A DNA stretch of 64,000 nucleotides. Origin: Sphingomonas telluris. GTDB taxonomy: Bacteria; Pseudomonadota; Alphaproteobacteria; Sphingomonadales; Sphingomonadaceae. Of the stretch, positions 16,935 to 26,086 are shown in pieces. The position numbers were made by a program, and so were the translations under genes. The stretch spans positions 1,860,001-1,924,000 of the forward strand of contig NZ_JAKZHW010000001.1 in assembly GCF_022568775.1 (NCBI RefSeq), given 5' to 3'. Positions within the stretch are counted from its first letter, which is position 1, and every line of letters starts with the position of its first letter. The notes under the pieces were generated by a model. That model ran no database searches, was not told the DNA's origin, and saw only the letters and a list, made by a program, of their open reading frames with translations.

Positions 16935-17381
16935 ATGAACGCCGCATCCCTTCCGCTCGCGCTGGCCGTGGTCGCGGGCTTTTTCATGTCCGTTCAGGCC
17001 CCCACGAACGCGATCCTTGGGAAGGCCAGCGGCTCCGCCGTGGTTGCGGCATTCATTTCGTTCCTGATCGGCACGCTGGCGCTTGGAGTGGCGGTTGCCG
17101 CGGGCTCCGGCCGGCTGCTCGCGCCAGAGCTTCGCGCAGTGCCATGGTACGCTTGGCTGGGCGGACTCTACGGCGCCTTCTTCGTGGCGATGGCGGCATT
17201 CGGAGCACCGCGGATCGGCATCGGACCGCTGCTGACTGCAGCCATCGCCGGACAGCTGATCGGCGCCATCGTACTCGACCACTACGGCATGATCGGCCTC
17301 GCCCGGCAGCCGGTCAGCCCCGAGAAGCTGGCGGGCGCAGCCCTCGTCCTGATCGGCGCATTCATCGTTCGGAGGGGCTGA
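16935..17381 (+). CDS. DMT-superfamily membrane protein (YdcZ/DUF606 type)
   Basis: This 148-aa integral membrane protein has about five hydrophobic segments (AASLPLALAVVAGFFMSVQ, VVAAFISFLIGTLALGVAV, WLGGLYGAFFVAMAAF, and others) and the DUF606 sequence QAPTNAILGK. Members are half-size drug/metabolite-transporter relatives of unknown substrate. Its TGA overlaps the ATG of crcB by one base, so the two are probably translationally coupled. Confidence 0.85.
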   Translation: MNAASLPLALAVVAGFFMSVQAPTNAILGKASGSAVVAAFISFLIGTLALGVAVAAGSGRLLAPELRAVPWYAWLGGLYGAFFVAMAAFGAPRIGIGPLLTAAIAGQLIGAIVLDHYGMIGLARQPVSPEKLAGAALVLIGAFIVRRG

Positions 17382-17764
17382 TGGGCTATTTCGTCGTATT
17401 CCTCGGCGCGGGTATCGGCGGAGCGCTGCGTCACGGCGTCAATCTCGGCTCTGCCCGCCTGTTCGGTTTTGGATTTCCGTTCGGCACCATGATCGTCAAC
17501 ATCGCCGGATCGTTCGTAATGGGACTGTTCGCGGGGTATTTCGCTTTCCGCACCGGCATTCCGCAACATATGCGGCTGTTCCTGACGACAGGAGTCCTCG
17601 GAGGTTTCACGACATTTTCGGCATTTAGCCTCGATGCGGCTTTACTCGTCGAGCGGCATGCTTATTGGCTCGCCGCAGCTTATGTCGCCGGCTCCGTGGT
17701 CGCGAGCCTCCTCGCACTGTTTGCCGGCCTCAGCATTTTCCGATTTGGAGCGGCCCTGCCTTGA
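17381..17764 (+). CDS. crcB: Fluoride channel CrcB/Fluc
   Basis: This 127-aa protein has four membrane helices. The family signatures are present: GAGIGGALRHGVN near the N-terminus, GTMIVNIAGSFVMGL with the pore Asn, and GVLGGFTTFSAFSLD with the phenylalanine-box region. Fluc proteins assemble as dual-topology dimers and export fluoride across the inner membrane. Start ATG 17381 overlaps the DMT stop. The stop TGA overlaps the TTG start of pyrophosphatase (TTGA). A fluoride riboswitch was looked for upstream and not recognised. Confidence 0.95.
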   Translation: MGYFVVFLGAGIGGALRHGVNLGSARLFGFGFPFGTMIVNIAGSFVMGLFAGYFAFRTGIPQHMRLFLTTGVLGGFTTFSAFSLDAALLVERHAYWLAAAYVAGSVVASLLALFAGLSIFRFGAALP

Positions 17765-18300
17765 ATATCGATCTTATCCCCGTCGGCGATAACCCGCCGG
17801 AGAGCCTGAACGTCATCATCGAAGTCCCAGTCGGCGGAGAGCCGGTGAAGTATGAGTTCGACAAGAAATCGGGCGCCCTGTTCGTCGACCGCATCCTGCA
17901 CACGCCGATGCGCTATCCGGCCAACTACGGCTTCGTTCCGCACACCCTGTCGCCCGACGGCGACCCACTCGACGCACTGGTCATTGCGCGCTCGCCCTTC
18001 GTTCCCGGCTGCGTGGTGCGCGCCCGGCCGATCGGCGTCCTCAACCTGGAGGACGAGCATGGCGGCGACGAGAAGCTGATCTGCGTGCCCGTCGACACCA
18101 CATTCCCATACTATTCGGACGTCGGCGAGCGGCAGGACCTGCCGTCGATCATCCTCCAACAAATCGAGCACTTCTTCACGCACTACAAGGATCTGGAATC
18201 CGAGAAGTGGGTGCGCATCGGGAATTGGGGCGATGCCGACGACGCGCGAAGGATCGTGCTGGAATCGATCGAGCGGGCGAAGGAAGCGAAGGTCGCCTAG
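17761..18300 (+). CDS. ppa: Inorganic pyrophosphatase (family I)
   Basis: This 179-aa cytosolic enzyme hydrolyses PPi to two phosphates. The signature DGDPLDALV and the substrate-site stretches KYEFDKKSGAL, RYPANYGFVPHT and KWVRIGNWGD are present; E. coli Ppa has 176 aa. The start is TTG 17761, giving MNIDLIPVGDNPPESL, and it overlaps the crcB stop by 4 nt. The open frame extends upstream through crcB but that part is a shadow. Pyrophosphatase is a classical fluoride target, so coupling to crcB may be functional. Its TAG lies in a palindromic CTAG also used as stop by the convergent kinase. Confidence 0.95.
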   Translation: MNIDLIPVGDNPPESLNVIIEVPVGGEPVKYEFDKKSGALFVDRILHTPMRYPANYGFVPHTLSPDGDPLDALVIARSPFVPGCVVRARPIGVLNLEDEHGGDEKLICVPVDTTFPYYSDVGERQDLPSIILQQIEHFFTHYKDLESEKWVRIGNWGDADDARRIVLESIERAKEAKVA

Positions 18301-20201
18301 GCGGCCCGCTCGCGCTTGCCGGTCAGGACAGCCGCCATCGCCTTGCTAAGGTCGGCTGCGCCAAACGGCTTCGCCAGAACCGCGAATTCGGAACCGCGCT
18401 TGACGATCTCGTCGCTGTAGCCGGTCGCCAGCAGCACCGGCACCTTCGGGTACGCGTCCTGGATCTTGTGGGCGAGCTCGACCCCGCTCATGCCCGGCAT
18501 CACGACGTCCGAAAGCACGAGGTCGATGCTGTTGGAGGCGAGCCGGTCGAGCGCTTCTTCGGCGCTATCCAGCGCAATGACCTTGCAGCCGAGATCGATG
18601 AGAAGTCCCTGGGCGAATTCACGCACGCGCGGATTGTCCTCGACCAGCAGGACGCACAGCCCTTCGGGAAGCTGCGACATGGCAATCGCCTCCTCCGCAG
18701 CGGCGGGAGTCTTGCGGGAAGCGGGTAGCAATATCGCGATGGTGGTGCCCTTCCCTTCCGAGCGGATTTCCGCGCGCCCGCCGGCCTGCGCCGCGAAGCC
18801 GTGAATTTGCGACAGGCCCAGGCCCGTGCCCTTGCCTACTTCCTTGGTCGTGAAGAACGGCTCGAACGCGCGCTCCGCGACATCTTTGGGCATGCCGCTG
18901 CCGGTATCGCGGATCGACAATTCGACGAGGTCCGCACCCTTTTCCTGACGTCGTAACGTTGCGAGGATCAGTCGGCCGCCGTCCGGCATCGCGTCCCTCG
19001 CATTGACCGCTGCGTTGAGGATCGCGGTCTCGAGCTGTGCGGCATCCACCTCGATGCTGGGGAGGCCCGGCGCAAGATCGAGCTCAATGTGAATCGTGCT
19101 TCCCAAAGTCCGCGAGAGGACCTCCGCGAGCGCATCCAGCCGGACATTGAGATCGAGGACCTGCGGCTTGATCGCCTGACGCCGGCCAAAAGCCAGCAGG
19201 TGGTTCGTGAGCGTCGTCGCACGCTCAGCCGTGTCGGTGATCGCCTTGAGATACTGCTTGCGCTTCTCGTCGGGCAGGTCGGGCTTGCGCAGCAGGAAGT
19301 CGGCTGACCCGGCGACCACCGTCATCAGATTGTTGAAGTCGTGCGCGATACCGCCAGTAAGCTCCCCGAGCGCCTGCAGTTTCTGGGACTGGACCAGAGC
19401 GGTACGCGTTTCCTCGAGCTCTTCCTGCGCCCTCTTGCGGTCGGTGACGTCGCGAGTGACCTTGGCAAAGCCGATGTGCCGGCCGCTCTCGTCGAAGATC
19501 GGGTCCAGCACGACGCTGGCCCAGAACAGGGTGCCGTCCTTGCGCATGCGCCAAGCCTCTCGCTCGTACTTGCCCTCGCGAAGGGCGGTCGCCAACGCAT
19601 TCGCAGGCTCACCGCGCTCGCGGTCTTCGGGTGTGTAGAAGCGGGAGAAATGCTCACCGACGATCTCGTCCGCAGAGTAGCCCTTGATGGCTTCGGCGCC
19701 GGCGTTCCAGTTGGTCACCCGCCCATCGGTATCCAGCATGTAGATCGCGTAATCGCGGACGCCCTGAACGAGCATGCGGAAGCGCTGCTCGCTTTCGTAG
19801 AGCGCGCGGTCGTTTTCGCGCTTGGCGGTGATGTCGCGAGTGATCTTGGCAAAGCCGACGTGCTCCCCCGACGGATCGAAGATCGGGTCGAGCACTGCGT
19901 TGACCCAGAAGCGGCTGCCGTCCTTGCGCAGCCGCCACCCCTCCGCTTCGAAGCGGCCCTCGGCCACGGCAGTCCGGAGCGCGCGCTGGGGAAGGCCGGC
20001 CGCCCGATCCTCGGGCGTGAAGAAGACGGAGAAATTCTGGCCGATGATCTCATCGGCGGTGTAGCCCTTGAACCGCTCAGCGCCGGGATTCCAGGTCGCA
20101 ACCCGGCCTTCGCTATCGAGCATGTAGATGGCGTAGTCGGTGATGGAGTTGATGAGCAGCTGAAGTCGCTGCTGCTCCGTTAGGCCCTCGAGTTCAGCCA
20201 A
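18297..20201 (-). CDS. PAS-PAS hybrid sensor histidine kinase with receiver domain
   Basis: This 634-aa protein lacks membrane segments, so it is a cytosolic sensor. Two similar PAS domains (about residues 15-125 and 140-255, both with DYAIYMLD, FKGY/IKGY-SADEI and RKDG) are followed by a HisKA domain with phospho-acceptor His287 (GGIAHDFNN), a HATPase domain (DTGSGM, FFTTKEVGKGTGLGL) and a C-terminal receiver with phospho-Asp565 (LSDVVMPGM) and the LAKPF lysine. The start is TTG at 20201. The class resembles alphaproteobacterial hybrid kinases of the FixL/CckA-like HWE-unrelated type. No cognate regulator lies beside it. Confidence 0.93.
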   Translation of the reverse strand: MAELEGLTEQQRLQLLINSITDYAIYMLDSEGRVATWNPGAERFKGYTADEIIGQNFSVFFTPEDRAAGLPQRALRTAVAEGRFEAEGWRLRKDGSRFWVNAVLDPIFDPSGEHVGFAKITRDITAKRENDRALYESEQRFRMLVQGVRDYAIYMLDTDGRVTNWNAGAEAIKGYSADEIVGEHFSRFYTPEDRERGEPANALATALREGKYEREAWRMRKDGTLFWASVVLDPIFDESGRHIGFAKVTRDVTDRKRAQEELEETRTALVQSQKLQALGELTGGIAHDFNNLMTVVAGSADFLLRKPDLPDEKRKQYLKAITDTAERATTLTNHLLAFGRRQAIKPQVLDLNVRLDALAEVLSRTLGSTIHIELDLAPGLPSIEVDAAQLETAILNAAVNARDAMPDGGRLILATLRRQEKGADLVELSIRDTGSGMPKDVAERAFEPFFTTKEVGKGTGLGLSQIHGFAAQAGGRAEIRSEGKGTTIAILLPASRKTPAAAEEAIAMSQLPEGLCVLLVEDNPRVREFAQGLLIDLGCKVIALDSAEEALDRLASNSIDLVLSDVVMPGMSGVELAHKIQDAYPKVPVLLATGYSDEIVKRGSEFAVLAKPFGAADLSKAMAAVLTGKRERAA

Positions 20202-20312
20202 GTCGCGATCGTTCCCAATACAAAGGCGCGGTGCGCCCGGACTCGCCCGCCCCCGTGCAACTGAATAAGGCTCTCGCGTACCGGTTCAAGTCTTTCTCCC
20301 CCCTAGGAAATC

Positions 20313-20726
20313 TCAAAAGCGGTTGAGGAGCCGATCTACTGTTCCCTCGACGGCACTCGTCTTATTGTTGCGATCCCGGCCAACTTCGCGCTCGAGCGCG
20401 GCGCGGATCATCTCGATCTCACGCTCGGTGAGATGCTCCACTCCGATGAACTGCTCGCGGGCCTTGCCCACCGCTCGCAACAGCTCGTCCAGCTTCGCCT
20501 GCATGGCTGCGGAATCGCGGTTCTGCGTGTTCTGAATGAGGAACACCATGATGAAGGTGATGATCGTCGTGCCCGTGTTGATGATCAACTGCCAGGTGTC
20601 GGAATAGCCGAAGATCGGGCCAGTCACCGCCCAGACGACGATGACCCCGATGGCGAGGAAAAATGTCTGCGGTTGCCCGGCGCCGCTCGAAAGAGCCGAT
20701 GCCAAACGCGTAAAGAACCGATCCAT
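20313..20726 (-). CDS. Low-affinity iron permease family protein
   Basis: This 137-aa protein from ATG 20726 (MDRFFTRLASALSSGAGQP) has two membrane helices (AIGVIVVWAVTGPIFG and a second starting LIINTGTTIITFIMVF), then IQNTQNRDSAAMQAKLDELL, which is the hallmark of the family named for yeast Fet4 (PF04120 by recall). The bacterial members are far shorter than Fet4 and iron transport has not been generally shown for them, so the name overstates the evidence. Upstream codons in the longer frame are Cys/Arg-rich and non-coding in appearance. Confidence 0.8.
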   Translation of the reverse strand: MDRFFTRLASALSSGAGQPQTFFLAIGVIVVWAVTGPIFGYSDTWQLIINTGTTIITFIMVFLIQNTQNRDSAAMQAKLDELLRAVGKAREQFIGVEHLTEREIEMIRAALEREVGRDRNNKTSAVEGTVDRLLNRF

Positions 20727-20820
20727 GGCCGCCGTAACGCGCACGCAACGAAATGGTGCCGGTTGCTTGCCAACGAAACAGCAGCGGCGCAGTCTCGCGC
20801 AGCACGCTTTGGAGGGGAGC

Positions 20821-21252
20821 ATGGACGAACGCTACGCACCGCAGCCCGTCGCCGGCTGGTTCAAGTTCGCCGCGATTGCCGCAATCCTGTTCATGGCCCT
20901 GGGATGCTGGGGCTATCTCATGTCGGTGATAACGGACCCCAGCGCCCTGCCGCTCGACCAGCGCAACCTGATGCTCGCCCGGCCGATCTGGATGATAGCC
21001 GCCTACGCTCTCGCAGTTTGGGTGGGTCTGGCCGGGGCAATCCTGCTGCTGATGCGGCGCAAGCTCGCCGAGCCGCTACTGCTGGTCTCGCTGATCTGCG
21101 CCGTCCTGACCTTTCTTCCTTATGCGGTCGTCCCCGCCGTCAGCGATCTCGTGACCACCAACGACATTGCGGTGGCCGTCGTCGTCGTTCTGATCACCGC
21201 CACGATCTACTCGTTCGCGCGGCATTCCCGGATGAGGGGTTGGCTGCGCTAG
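20821..21252 (+). CDS. Four-helix hypothetical membrane protein
   Basis: This 143-aa protein from ATG 20821 has the good SD GGAGGGGAG. Hydrophobic segments are around residues 14-36, 59-81, 87-107 and 115-133, with a cytoplasmic MRRK loop. Similar proteins are annotated in sphingomonads without a known role. It is divergent from the iron-permease-like gene (94 nt apart) and 23 nt upstream of panB. Confidence 0.75.
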   Translation: MDERYAPQPVAGWFKFAAIAAILFMALGCWGYLMSVITDPSALPLDQRNLMLARPIWMIAAYALAVWVGLAGAILLLMRRKLAEPLLLVSLICAVLTFLPYAVVPAVSDLVTTNDIAVAVVVVLITATIYSFARHSRMRGWLR

Positions 21253-21275
21253 CGGTGCCCCGCTAAAGGGCGGCC

Positions 21276-22148
21276 ATGTCGACCTTCACTATCGACACGG
21301 CGACCAGCCGAGCGACGCCGTCTCCCGTTCCGGGCAAGCGCATGACCGCGCCTTCGCTTCGGGCGCGCAAGGTTGATGGGAAGACCCAGCAGCCGATCGT
21401 CGCCCTGACTGCCTACACGATGCGCATGGCGCAGCTGCTCGACGAGCATTGCGACCTGCTCCTCGTGGGCGACAGCCTTGGTCAGGTGATCTACGGCCTG
21501 CCGTCGACGATCCCCGTAACGCTCGACATGATGATCAATCATGGCGCGGCGGTCGTGCGCGGAAGCTGGCACGCGCTGGTCGCGGTCGACATGCCGTTCG
21601 GGTCCTATGAAGGATCTTCGGAGCAGGCCTTCGCGAGCTGTTCACGCGTGATGAAGGAGACGGGCTGCGCGGCCGTGAAGCTCGAAGGCGGAGAAGCCAT
21701 GGCGCCGACCGTCCGCTTCCTCACCGAGCGCGGCATACCCGTGATCGGGCACGTCGGTCTGACCCCTCAGGCAGTGAACACGCTCGGCGGCTATGGCGCG
21801 CGTGGACGTGGCGACGCCGAGGCTCGGAAGATCCTCAATGACGCATCTGCGATTGCCGAAGCCGGCGCTTTTTGCATCGTGGTCGAGGGTGTGATGGAGG
21901 AGCTGGCAACCAAGGTTGCGCGTGAAGTGGCTGCGCCGATCATCGGGATCGGCGCCTCGGCGCAATGCGACGGCCAGATCCTGGTCACCGACGACATGCT
22001 TGGCGTGTTCGAACGCACCCCTCGTTTCGTGAAGCGCTACGACAACCTTGCCGAGCAGATCTCGAACGCCGCGAAGACTTACGCGGACGAGGTTCGGAGC
22101 CGCACCTTCCCGTCCGCGGACGAGACGTATCGGCCGAAGGGCGCCTGA
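21276..22148 (+). CDS. panB: 3-methyl-2-oxobutanoate hydroxymethyltransferase
   Basis: This 290-aa cytosolic enzyme makes ketopantoate from alpha-ketoisovalerate and methylene-THF, the first step of pantothenate and CoA synthesis. Signatures: [29 protein letters not shown] (Mg-binding Asp), [10 protein letters not shown], and [11 protein letters not shown] near the middle. [19 protein letters not shown] is close to the C-terminus. The TIM-barrel length is typical (260-290). panC is not adjacent, which is common in alphaproteobacteria. Confidence 0.96.
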   Translation: MSTFTIDTATSRATPSPVPGKRMTAPSLRARKVDGKTQQPIVALTAYTMRMAQLLDEHCDLLLVGDSLGQVIYGLPSTIPVTLDMMINHGAAVVRGSWHALVAVDMPFGSYEGSSEQAFASCSRVMKETGCAAVKLEGGEAMAPTVRFLTERGIPVIGHVGLTPQAVNTLGGYGARGRGDAEARKILNDASAIAEAGAFCIVVEGVMEELATKVAREVAAPIIGIGASAQCDGQILVTDDMLGVFERTPRFVKRYDNLAEQISNAAKTYADEVRSRTFPSADETYRPKGA

Positions 22149-22152
22149 TCCC

Positions 22153-23256
22153 TCACTTCGACCAGATGTCCTTTCGGGCATCGATCACACCCGCCAAGCG
22201 ATCCGCGATCGTTCGGTCGTCTGCGAGCGAAGGATGATAGTTGCAGCCTGAGAACGCGAGACCCGAGATCTGAATGAAATCCGCCCGCTTTTCGCCGGCG
22301 GACTTCATCTTCTCGACCGCCGCGCGAACCTCGCTCGCGACTTCGCCATTCGCAGTGTCCGTCGTCCAGATCAGGAAGAACGCGCGCGGGTGCACCGCAC
22401 GCAAGCCCCGGACGAACTCGACGTATGTCTTCCGGAAATCGCTGCTCAGTTCGGGTCGCGAGCGCCACCTCTCGCCGGCGTGGAGCTGGGTGGAGAAATC
22501 GTTGGTTCCGAGCGAGATGACGATCAGCTGCGGTTGCCACGTCGGGTCCCGCACCGGCGTGGCGTGATCGAAGAGGACGAATGGATAGGCGACGGGCAAA
22601 CTGTCGACCTTCGCCCCATCGTAGCTGCGGACCACACCGCGCCCTGAGATAGCGTTGACCTGGTAATCAGCCTTGTACCGGCGGGCGAGGATCGGACCGA
22701 ACGCCTGCGAGGTATCGGTTGTCTCCCAAACCTTTTCCTCCGTGCAGTCTCGGGTAGCCGACGTGTTGCCGTAGCCGACGGTGTGGGAATCGCCGACGAA
22801 TTCGATCTGCCGTCTACGAGGAGCGACCGCGACCGCCTTGGTCGCTGCAGCGCCATAGAATCCGCCGAAGCCGGTCGGTCCTAGCTGGCTTTCGCTTGCC
22901 ACCTCGATAGTCAGGCGATGTGCGCCATTGCCGAGGCCGTCGACCCGGTACAAACCCGCCTGCGGCTTGATCATGGTCCGAACGATGTGCCCGTCGGCGC
23001 GGATATGCAGGATCTGATCACCCTCGCCGACGCGGAAGTAAGCCGCCGGTCCCTGGAACGCCGTCTCGAAGTAGGTGCCGGGCCACTGACGGACGGTTTC
23101 GTCCCCACGCTCGATCGCGCGTCCCCCGACGTGCATCGGCAGGACCCGCAAATCCTCGAGCTTCTCCTCCGGCGATGGAACGACGCGCGGCCCGGATTCT
23201 GCCGAACAGGAGGCCGCCGCAATGATCAACGCGGTCGCGGCAAGATGCTTCACCAT
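22153..23256 (-). CDS. SGNH/GDSL carbohydrate-esterase-like lipoprotein
   Basis: This 367-aa protein from ATG 23256 has a lipoprotein leader (IIAAASCSAES). An N-terminal beta-sandwich (about 30-145) precedes an SGNH hydrolase domain: block I EFVGDSHTVGYGN with Ser157, block III SLGTNDFST, and C-terminal CNYHPS with His341. This two-domain order matches CE2-type acetyl esterases that deacetylate polysaccharides. A periplasmic or outer-membrane location is implied. It converges with panB, 4 nt between stops. The substrate is inferred only. Confidence 0.88.
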   Translation of the reverse strand: MVKHLAATALIIAAASCSAESGPRVVPSPEEKLEDLRVLPMHVGGRAIERGDETVRQWPGTYFETAFQGPAAYFRVGEGDQILHIRADGHIVRTMIKPQAGLYRVDGLGNGAHRLTIEVASESQLGPTGFGGFYGAAATKAVAVAPRRRQIEFVGDSHTVGYGNTSATRDCTEEKVWETTDTSQAFGPILARRYKADYQVNAISGRGVVRSYDGAKVDSLPVAYPFVLFDHATPVRDPTWQPQLIVISLGTNDFSTQLHAGERWRSRPELSSDFRKTYVEFVRGLRAVHPRAFFLIWTTDTANGEVASEVRAAVEKMKSAGEKRADFIQISGLAFSGCNYHPSLADDRTIADRLAGVIDARKDIWSK

Positions 23257-23423
23257 CCACTCCCTTCTCGTGCCGGGAGCATGTCCCCTACGGCTACGGA
23301 AGACCACCCCTTTGCCTTTGGCATTTCAGCCGCTAGACGGTGCACCGCCAGCTTCCGTTCAGCTTTGGTGGGGAAGGAAGCGCTCGGTATTTTGATCCCC
23401 CGACATTCGGTTTGAGGCAGGTC

Positions 23424-24128
23424 TTGGCGCTTCCTACGGACAGCAGCGAAACGTTTCTTAGAGAGGTCGACGAGAATCTTCGTCGCGATCGCGTTCAGGA
23501 CTTCTTCAAGGACTACGGCAAGTGGCTGATCGCCGCGCTCGTCCTGTTCCTGGCGGCGGTCGGCGGCTGGATCTACTGGGACAATCGGCAGCGGGAGCAG
23601 GCCGCGGTCGATTCCGAAAAGCTTCACCAGACCTTCTCCGACATTGCCGCAGGCAAGACGAACGCTGCCGAGAAATCGCTGAAGGATCTGACGAACTCGC
23701 GCGGCGATGCGATTCGTGCGTCGGCGGTCCTCGCCGAAGCCGCGATCGCGCTCGACAAGAACGATCGTGCGGCCGCGATCGCCAAGTATCGCGAAGTCTC
23801 GAACGACAAGGGACTTCCCGACGCTTACCGGGATCTCGCAAACATTCGCGTGACGGCGCTCGAGTTCGACAGCCTCAAACCGGAAGAAGTCATCTCCCGA
23901 ATGGAGCCGCTGGCGAAGGCGGGCAATCCTTGGTTCGGAAGCGCCGGGGAAATGACGGCTCTCGCGCTTCTCAAGCAGGGCAAGAAGGCCGAGGCGGGCC
24001 GGATGTTCGCCGCGGTCGCCGCCGACAAGAAGGTTCCCGACCCCATTCGCAGCCGCGCGGTACAGATCGCGGGCACACTCGGCGTCGATGCCACCGCGTC
24101 GCTGCCGGCGCTTCAAGCACAGGAATAA
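23424..24128 (+). CDS. YfgM-like TPR membrane protein
   Basis: This 234-aa protein probably starts with TTG 23424 (MALPTDSSETFLREVDENLR) after GAGGCAG. A short cytoplasmic segment precedes one membrane helix (WLIAALVLFLAAVGGWIYW, about residues 32-50), then a periplasmic tetratricopeptide domain to the C-terminus. The order matches YfgM/TPR_21 proteins, which associate with the SecYEG/PpiD machinery. bamB follows 4 nt after the stop, as in many proteobacteria. The start is uncertain because the longer frame opens at 23340. Confidence 0.87.
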   Translation: MALPTDSSETFLREVDENLRRDRVQDFFKDYGKWLIAALVLFLAAVGGWIYWDNRQREQAAVDSEKLHQTFSDIAAGKTNAAEKSLKDLTNSRGDAIRASAVLAEAAIALDKNDRAAAIAKYREVSNDKGLPDAYRDLANIRVTALEFDSLKPEEVISRMEPLAKAGNPWFGSAGEMTALALLKQGKKAEAGRMFAAVAADKKVPDPIRSRAVQIAGTLGVDATASLPALQAQE

Positions 24129-24132
24129 ACTG

Positions 24133-25461
24133 ATGAAGTTGGCTCGTTCGAGAGTTGCAGTGATCGCGCTTGCCGCTCTTGCGGTGAGTGGGTGCGGTGT
24201 CTTCAAGAAGGGCGCACCAAAGACGCCCGTTCTCGGAGAGCGCGTCTCGGTCCTGACGACGGAGCAGGATGTCGTCGTCGATCCGGCGACCGCCGATCTA
24301 CCGATGTCGCTGCCGGAGCCGGTCGCTAACACCGAGTGGGCGCAGTCGGGTGGCAACGCATCCAAGTCCATGGGCCATCTGGCTCTCGGCCAGTCGCTCG
24401 GCGAGGCCTGGGTCGTCTCGATCGGCCAGGGAGGCAGCGTCCGTGGACGTCTCGCGGCGGCCCCGGTTGTGGCCGATGGCCGCATCTACACGATCGATAC
24501 GCAGGCCACTGTTCGAGCGTTCGACGCGCAGACCGGCGCCAGCGTTTGGGCGACACAATTCGGTACCGAGAAGGGTAACAACCCCTCGCTGTTCGGCGGC
24601 GGCGTCTCCTACGACAACGGCCGCATCTACGCGACGAACGGCCTCGGCTATGTCGCGGCGATCGACGCCCGCAACGGCGGCATCGTCTGGCAGGTTCATC
24701 CGGGCGGTCCGCTGCGCGGCTCCCCGACCGTGAGCGGCGACGCCGTTTATGTAATTAGCCAGGACAACCAGATTTATTCGCTGAAGACGAGCGACGGGAC
24801 GCAGAACTGGTCGAGCGCTGCAGCGCTCGAAATTGCAGGCGTGTTCGGCTCCGCCTCCCCGGCCGTCGGGCAGGGAACGGTCGTCGCCGGCTTCTCGTCG
24901 GGCGAGCTGAACGCCTACCGCTACGAGAACGGCCGCAACGTCTGGCAGGACCAGCTGTCGCGCACGACGATCCGCACCAGCGTCGCCTCCATCTCCGATG
25001 TCGACGCGGATCCGGTCATCGACAATGGCCAGGTGATCGCGCTCGGCCAAGGCGGCCGCATGGTCTCGCTCGAACTCATCAGCGGTCAGCGCCAGTGGGA
25101 GCTAAACATCGCCGGAATTTCGACGCCCTGGGTCGTCAGCGACTGGGCGTTCGTGGTCACGGACGATGCACGGTTGATCGCGGTTGCGCGCGGCAGCGGC
25201 AAGGTCCGCTGGATCGCGCAGCTCCCGGCCTTCCGCCATCCCAAGAAGAAGGCCGGCCCGATCAGCTATTCCGGTCCGGTCCTCGCCGGCGGGCGCCTCA
25301 TCGTCGTCAGCACAGAGGGCACGCTGATCAATGTCGATCCCACCAACGGGTCGTTCCAGAGCCAAACGGCCATCAAGTCGTCGATCAGCCTGTCGCCGGT
25401 CGTCGCGAACAAGACGCTGTACATCCTCGACGACGACGGACGCCTCCACGCCTGGCGCTAA
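24133..25461 (+). CDS. bamB: Outer-membrane assembly lipoprotein BamB-like
   Basis: This 442-aa protein from ATG 24133 has the lipobox AVSGC. Multiple PQQ-like blades form an eight-bladed propeller (repeats such as VRAFDAQTGASVWA, VAAIDARNGGIVWQ, YSLKTSDGTQNW, LINVDPTNGSF). BamB scaffolds the BAM complex that inserts beta-barrel proteins in the outer membrane. The upstream YfgM-like gene supports the call. The usual downstream gene der is absent, replaced by tRNA genes. Confidence 0.92.
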   Translation: MKLARSRVAVIALAALAVSGCGVFKKGAPKTPVLGERVSVLTTEQDVVVDPATADLPMSLPEPVANTEWAQSGGNASKSMGHLALGQSLGEAWVVSIGQGGSVRGRLAAAPVVADGRIYTIDTQATVRAFDAQTGASVWATQFGTEKGNNPSLFGGGVSYDNGRIYATNGLGYVAAIDARNGGIVWQVHPGGPLRGSPTVSGDAVYVISQDNQIYSLKTSDGTQNWSSAAALEIAGVFGSASPAVGQGTVVAGFSSGELNAYRYENGRNVWQDQLSRTTIRTSVASISDVDADPVIDNGQVIALGQGGRMVSLELISGQRQWELNIAGISTPWVVSDWAFVVTDDARLIAVARGSGKVRWIAQLPAFRHPKKKAGPISYSGPVLAGGRLIVVSTEGTLINVDPTNGSFQSQTAIKSSISLSPVVANKTLYILDDDGRLHAWR

Positions 25462-25515
25462 GCCGCAGTTGACGCGCAGGACGCGGCAGTGGCATGGGGC
25501 GCGTCCGCTCAGGGC

Positions 25516-25589
25516 GCGGGTGTAGCTCAATGGTAGAGCAGAAGCCTTCCAAGCTTACGACGAGGGTTCGATTCCCTTCACCCGCTCCA
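25516..25589 (+). tRNA. tRNA-Gly (TCC)
   Basis: 74 nt including encoded CCA. The acceptor GCGGGTG pairs with CACCCGC, the D arm is GCTC..GAGC, the anticodon loop CTTCCAA has anticodon TCC, and the T loop is TTCGATT. The first anticodon-stem pair is a G-A mismatch; the others are sound. A 7-bp hairpin (ACATGCC-gcg-GGCATGT, 25596-25612) followed by a short T-rich stretch may terminate it. Confidence 0.93.
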
Positions 25590-25777
25590 AAATCGACATG
25601 CCGCGGGCATGTTGGCGTTTTGGAGTGCCCGTAGCGCAGCGAAGGGGCGACGAGCCGGGCCGGCAATGGCTCGAAATGTCCGTTCCGAGGGTCACGGAAT
25701 CGAACTCCCGTGATTGCGCACCGATGGCGTTGACACATCTCGTGCCGACGGCCACATGGCGCGCCTGCCTGCACCTT

Positions 25778-25863
25778 GGAGAGGTGGCCGAGTGGTTAAA
25801 GGCAGCAGACTGTAAATCTGCCCGCGCAAGCGTACGCTGGTTCGAATCCAGCCCTCTCCACCA
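25778..25863 (+). tRNA. tRNA-Tyr (GTA)
   Basis: 86 nt with encoded CCA. The acceptor is GGAGAGG/CCTCTCC, the D arm contains the GTGGTTAAAGGC loop, the anticodon loop CTGTAAA has anticodon GTA, a long variable arm (CCCGCGCAAGCGTACG region) is present, and the T loop is TTCGAAT. The long variable arm is diagnostic of bacterial tRNA-Tyr. Confidence 0.96.
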
Positions 25864-26086
25864 GTGCACGCCGATTTTCCACAAGCCTGACGAAATCAGC
25901 GTTGCCGCCTCGAACTAACATAAGTTGTTTAGTATCAGAGGCCTGGCACAAAAGTAGTTGCGGAAAGCAACCGAATGGGGCGTAGGGTTTCCCTGACGGA
26001 ATTTCCAAATGGCCCGAATCGACCTAAGTTGACTCTGACTCGGAAATCCCGGCGTTATTGGGATCAGTTTGCTCGGAGAATTGCCG

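Noticed and set aside
15789..17282. 497-codon open frame antisense to the old yellow enzyme and DMT genes
   Set aside because: Arg/His/Gly-rich composition, no domain, no SD, and exactly opposite two clear enzyme genes: a GC-rich shadow.
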